Positions 60,646 through 64,000 of a stretch of 64,000 nt of DNA are shown piece by piece; positions within the stretch are counted from its first letter, which is position 1, and the number at the start of each line of letters is the position of its first letter. The stretch is from positions 558,001-622,000 of the forward strand of contig CAWETL010000009.1 of the NCBI GenBank assembly GCA_963812085.1. The letters run 5' to 3'. The stretch comes from SPDF01 sp963812085. Its GTDB lineage: Bacteria; Gemmatimonadota; Gemmatimonadetes; Gemmatimonadales; GWC2-71-9. Position numbers and translations under genes: made by a program. The notes beneath the pieces are model-generated. The model ran no database searches and was not told the DNA's origin. It was given only the letters and a program-made list of their open reading frames with translations.

Positions 60646-63150
60646 TCACGCCTCCGGCTCGCCGTCGCCCGCGGAGGCGGCCGCCTCGTCGCCGGTGGGC
60701 TCCTCGGTGCCGCCGTCGTCCTCCTTGACGACGCGCGCCACGTCCACGAGGCTGTCCCCCGCCTCGAGATTCATGACGCGGACGCCCTGCGTGTTGCGGC
60801 CGATGACGCTGATGCCCTCCACCGGCACCCGGATGATCACGCCGTGCCGGGTGATCATCATCAGCTCGTCGTCCGGAATGACTTCCTTCAGGGCCACGAT
60901 CCGGCCGGTCTTGTCGGTCTTCTTGAGCGTGATGATCCCCTTGCCCCCGCGCTTCTGGGCCCGGTACTCGGCGAGCTCGGAGCGCTTGCCGTAGCCCTTC
61001 TCGCTCACCACGAGCAGCGTGGCCTCGCGGCGCACCACGACCATGCCGATGACCGAATCTCCCTCGTCGAGCTCGATCCCCTTCACGCCGGCCGTGGCGC
61101 GGCCCATCTCGCGGACCTCGCCCTGGTGGAAGCGGATGCTCATCCCGTCGCCGGTGGCGAGCACGATGTCGCTGCTGGCGTCGCAGAGCTGCACGTCGAT
61201 GAGCGCGTCGCCCTCGTCGATGTTGATCGCGTTGATGCCGGTGGCGCGCACGTTGCCGTAGGCGGAGAGGACGGTCTTCTTCACCGTGCCGTTCCGCGTC
61301 GCGAAGATCAGCGACTTGTCGTCGGTGAACTCCCGCACCGCCACCGTCGAGGCCACCTGCTCGTTGCTCCCGATGGCGATGCAGTTGACCACCGGCTTGC
61401 CGCGCGCCGCGCGCCCGCCCTGCGGGATCTCGTGCACCTTGAGCCAGTACACCTGCCCGCGGTCGGTGAAGAACATCAGGTAGTCGTGGGTGGACGCGAT
61501 GAAGAGGTGCTCCACCCAGTCGTCTTCCTTGGTCCCCATGCCGGCCATGCCGCGGCCGCCGCGGCGCTGGCGCTTGTAGGTGGTGACGGGAATCCGCTTG
61601 ATGTACCCGGTGTGGGAGATCGTGATCACCATGTCCTCCTCGGCGATCAGGTCCTCCACCGAGAAGTCGCCCTGGTCGGCCAGGATCTCCGTGCGCCGGT
61701 CGTCGCCGTACTTCTCGGCCACCTCGGCGGTCTCGGCCTTGAGGATGCCCATGCGGCGGGGGGCGGACGCCAGGATGTCCTTGAGGTCGGCGATCGTGGC
61801 GCGCACCTCGGCCAGCTCCGCCTCGAGCTTGTCGATCTCGAGGCCGGTCAGCTTGGCGAGCCGCATGTTGAGGATCGCGTCGCTCTGCTTTTCGCTGAAC
61901 TTGAAGCGCTTGCGGAGCCGGGCGTCGGCCTCGGGGGTGTCCGCCGACGAGCGGATGATCTGGATGACCTCGTCGATGTTGTCCACCGCGATCTTGAGGC
62001 CGTCGAGGATGTGCTCCCGGGCCTGGGCGGCGTCGAGGTCGAACTGGGTGCGGCGGACGATGATCTGGTGGCGATGCTCGATGAAGTGGGCGAGCATCTC
62101 CTTCAGGTCCATCACCTTCGGCACGCCGTTCACCAGCGCCAGCATGATCACGCCGAAGGTGGACTGCATCGTGGTGTGCTTGTACAGCTGGTTCAGCACC
62201 ACGTTGGGGAGGCAGTCCCGCTTGAGCTCGACGACGATCCGCATGCCGTCGCGGTCCGACTCGTCCCGCACCCCGCTGATCCCCTCGATCTTCTTGGCCA
62301 TGGCCAGCTCGGCGATCGAGCGGACCAGGTTTTCCTTGTTGACCTGGTAGGGGATTTCCGTGACCACGATCTGGGACTTGTTGCTCGACTCCTTCTCCTC
62401 GATCTGGGCCCGCGCCCGCATGACCACCCGGCCCCGGCCGGTCTCGTAGGCCTCCTTGATTCCCTCGCGACCGTAGATGTACCCGGCGGTCGGGAAGTCG
62501 GGACCCTTGATGACCTTCCGGAGGTCGGTGATGGTCGCCTCGGGATTGTCCACCAGCAACTCGACCGCCTTGGCCACCTCGCGGAGGTTGTGGGGCGGGA
62601 TGTTGGTGGCCATGCCGACGGCGATGCCGCTCGAGCCGTTGACCAGCAGGTTGGGAATCTTGGAGGGCAGGACGGTCGGCTCCTGGAGCCGGTCGTCGAA
62701 GTTCGGCTGGTAATCGACGGTGTTCTTGTCGATGTCCTCCAGCATCGTCATCGCGATGCGGGTGAGCCGCGCCTCGGTGTACCGGTACGCCGCGGCGGAG
62801 TCGCCGTCGATCGAGCCGAAGTTGCCCTGGCCGTCCACCAGCGGGTAGCGCAGCGAGAAGTCCTGCACCATGCGCACCAGGGCGTCGTACACCGACGAGT
62901 CGCCGTGCGGGTGGTACTTGCCGAGCACGTCGCCCACGACGGTGGCGGACTTCTTGTACGCCCGGCCCGGCACGAGGCCGAGCTCGTTCATCGCGTAGAG
63001 GATGCGGCGGTGCACCGGCTTGAGGCCGTCCCGGACGTCGGGCAGCGCTCGCGAGACGATGACGCTCATCGAGTAGTTGATGAACGACTGCTGCATCTCT
63101 TCTTCGATCAGGCGAGGAAGGATGCGCTCACGCGAATTCGGGGCGGTCAT
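60646..63150 (-). CDS. gyrA: DNA gyrase subunit A
   Basis: This 834-residue topoisomerase subunit has catalytic Y124 (AYRYTEARL), a normal quinolone-determining region (HPHGDSSVYDALVRM, S85 and D89 in place of E. coli S83 and D87) and the GyrA box QRRGGRG, which marks gyrase rather than topoisomerase IV. The C-terminal beta-pinwheel is complete and ends in an acidic tail (DEAAASAGDGEPEA). A promoter candidate lies 59 nt upstream. gyrB is not in this window. Confidence 0.97.
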   Translation of the reverse strand: MTAPNSRERILPRLIEEEMQQSFINYSMSVIVSRALPDVRDGLKPVHRRILYAMNELGLVPGRAYKKSATVVGDVLGKYHPHGDSSVYDALVRMVQDFSLRYPLVDGQGNFGSIDGDSAAAYRYTEARLTRIAMTMLEDIDKNTVDYQPNFDDRLQEPTVLPSKIPNLLVNGSSGIAVGMATNIPPHNLREVAKAVELLVDNPEATITDLRKVIKGPDFPTAGYIYGREGIKEAYETGRGRVVMRARAQIEEKESSNKSQIVVTEIPYQVNKENLVRSIAELAMAKKIEGISGVRDESDRDGMRIVVELKRDCLPNVVLNQLYKHTTMQSTFGVIMLALVNGVPKVMDLKEMLAHFIEHRHQIIVRRTQFDLDAAQAREHILDGLKIAVDNIDEVIQIIRSSADTPEADARLRKRFKFSEKQSDAILNMRLAKLTGLEIDKLEAELAEVRATIADLKDILASAPRRMGILKAETAEVAEKYGDDRRTEILADQGDFSVEDLIAEEDMVITISHTGYIKRIPVTTYKRQRRGGRGMAGMGTKEDDWVEHLFIASTHDYLMFFTDRGQVYWLKVHEIPQGGRAARGKPVVNCIAIGSNEQVASTVAVREFTDDKSLIFATRNGTVKKTVLSAYGNVRATGINAINIDEGDALIDVQLCDASSDIVLATGDGMSIRFHQGEVREMGRATAGVKGIELDEGDSVIGMVVVRREATLLVVSEKGYGKRSELAEYRAQKRGGKGIITLKKTDKTGRIVALKEVIPDDELMMITRHGVIIRVPVEGISVIGRNTQGVRVMNLEAGDSLVDVARVVKEDDGGTEEPTGDEAAASAGDGEPEA

Positions 63151-63208
63151 GTGGACTCGGAGTTGGTGCGGACAACCGGGTGGCCGGCCGGGCCACCGGG
63201 AACCCCGA

Positions 63209-63238
63209 AATATAGCGTTTGAAGGGGTGGGAAATCAA
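63209..63238 (-). promoter_or_regulatory. gyrA promoter candidate
   Basis: On the reverse strand TTGATT (63238-63233) and TATATT (63214-63209) are 18 nt apart. This is the best sigma-70 match for a reverse gene in the window, with a 50-nt leader. Confidence 0.55.
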
Positions 63239-63280
63239 CTGCGGAGTCGGCGTCTAAATCCTTGAAATACAAGGGGATGG

Positions 63281-64000
63281 CTAAGAGCGCCGGAACCGCA
63301 GTCGCAGCGCGTCGAGCTTGGTGTAGATGACCGGCGTCACGTAGAGGGTGATGAGCTGTGAAAAGGCGAGCCCGCCGACCACCGCGACGCCAAGCGGCCG
63401 GCGGGATTCCGCACCGGCCCCGGCGCCCAGCGCGATCGGGAGCGTGCCCATCAACGCGGCCATCGTGGTCATCATGATCGGCCGGAATCGCACCGAGCAG
63501 GCCTCCAGGATGGCTTCGCGCGCGCTCTTCCCGTGCTTCCGCTCGGCCTCGAGCGCGAAGTCGATCATCATGATCGCGTTCTTCTTGACGAGGCCCACGA
63601 GCATGATGACGCCCACGAACGCGTACACGCTGAGGTCGAGCCCGGTGATCCAGAGCGCGAGGAGGGCGCCGAACCCGGCAAACGGGAGCCCGGACAGGAT
63701 CGTCAGCGGGTGGATGAAACTCTCGTAGAGGATGCCGAGCACGATGTAAATGACCGCGATGGCGAGGATCAGGAGCAGCACCAGCCCCTGCTGGGCGGCC
63801 TGGAACGCCTGGGCGGTGCCGGAAAAGCTCGAGGTAATGCCGGCGGGCAGCGTACCGGCAGCGGCTCGCTGCACCGCGGCCACGGCGTCGCCCAGCGAGA
63901 CGTTCGGCGCGGTGTTGAAGCTCAACGTCACCGAGGGGAGCTGGCCCGAGTGGTTGACGGCCAGCGGCCCGAGGCCCTCGGTCAGGCGGGCCAGCGCGGT
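63281..64000 (-). CDS. RND-family efflux permease, C-terminal part (5' end beyond window)
   Basis: The frame stays open to the window edge and gives 239 residues of an AcrB-like pump. Recognisable are the SSFSGTAQAFQAAQQGL periplasmic end, TM helices with LLLILAIAVIYIVLGILYESF, the conserved proton-relay neighbourhood VGVIMLVGLVKKNAIMMIDFA and the terminal helix region VVGGLAFSQLITLYVTPVIYTKLD. It exports drugs, detergents or metals with a periplasmic adaptor, expected upstream, outside the window. Confidence 0.93.
   Translation of the reverse strand, partial: TALARLTEGLGPLAVNHSGQLPSVTLSFNTAPNVSLGDAVAAVQRAAAGTLPAGITSSFSGTAQAFQAAQQGLVLLLILAIAVIYIVLGILYESFIHPLTILSGLPFAGFGALLALWITGLDLSVYAFVGVIMLVGLVKKNAIMMIDFALEAERKHGKSAREAILEACSVRFRPIMMTTMAALMGTLPIALGAGAGAESRRPLGVAVVGGLAFSQLITLYVTPVIYTKLDALRLRFRRS

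Noticed and set aside
60844..63222. A forward 792-residue frame opposite gyrA
   Set aside because: gyrA is unambiguous and the antisense frame shows Asp/His/Leu-rich shadow composition.

Overview
The window is about 64 kb of very GC-rich bacterial chromosome (roughly 70% by eye). It is densely packed with genes and has many GTG and TTG starts. At least fifteen gene junctions overlap by 4 nt (GTGA, ATGA or TTGA). No rRNA, tRNA, CRISPR array, transposase or phage gene is visible. My best guess is a Gemmatimonadota-like Gram-negative soil or sediment bacterium. The grounds are FadL- and Omp85-type outer-membrane proteins, lipoproteins, many secreted metallopeptidases, a DUF5916-type protein and numerous ECF sigma factors. 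No marker here fixes the phylum.

Layout: (1) 7-6311: a substrate-binding ECF-transporter membrane protein, then a forward, tightly coupled hydrolase cluster (M28 peptidase, GAF protein, histone-deacetylase-like amidohydrolase, S33 peptidase, patatin) ending in a response-regulator/PP2C phosphatase. (2) 6308-11294, reverse: hybrid histidine kinase, receiver protein, lipoprotein and an RsbW-type kinase fused in frame to a STAS domain. With the phosphatase facing it tail to tail, this looks like a complete partner-switching module driven by a two-component system. (3) 11387-16533: a hypothetical protein, a PolX whose polymerase site is degenerate, endonuclease III, an MFS exporter, cyclophilin and a small protein. 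(4) 16674-21443: a FadL porin with a GDSL lipoprotein, a strong terminator, an HD protein and a phospholipase-D enzyme. (5) 21493-30396: ECF sigma, small membrane anti-sigma candidate and Spy/CnrX-like sensor, followed by a TolC-MacAB-type exporter and a RidA-like lipoprotein, then a large DUF5916 protein. (6) 30495-37070: FabH, small proteins, Fe(2+)-trafficking protein, an ECF sigma/zinc anti-sigma/PDZ operon, membrane-bound ferritin and a frameshifted multicopper oxidase. (7) 37188-50313: leuS, a chemoreceptor, a nicotinate salvage operon, glycosylasparaginase, Omp85-like barrel, polyphosphate-glucokinase-like ROK protein, transaldolase and an MsbA-type ABC exporter. (8) 50258-64000: thioredoxin-like protein, saccharopine-dehydrogenase-like enzyme, TetR regulator, then a six-gene reverse operon (threonine dehydratase, diguanylate cyclase, frameshifted Ser/Thr kinase, E1 alpha, dienelactone hydrolase, M1 peptidase), gyrA and the end of an RND efflux pump.

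Themes that run through the window are listed here. Signalling by phosphorylation and c-di-GMP is heavily represented. Several promoters have a TANNTT -10 box only 6-9 nt before the start codon, which suggests leaderless mRNAs. Four of the seven convergent gene pairs share a 4-nt palindromic stop (CTAG three times, TTAA once). Two intergenic BIME-like elements carry the same 26-nt palindromic repeat. Two otherwise good genes (multicopper oxidase, Ser/Thr kinase) are each broken by a single extra base, so either sequencing error or recent decay is possible.
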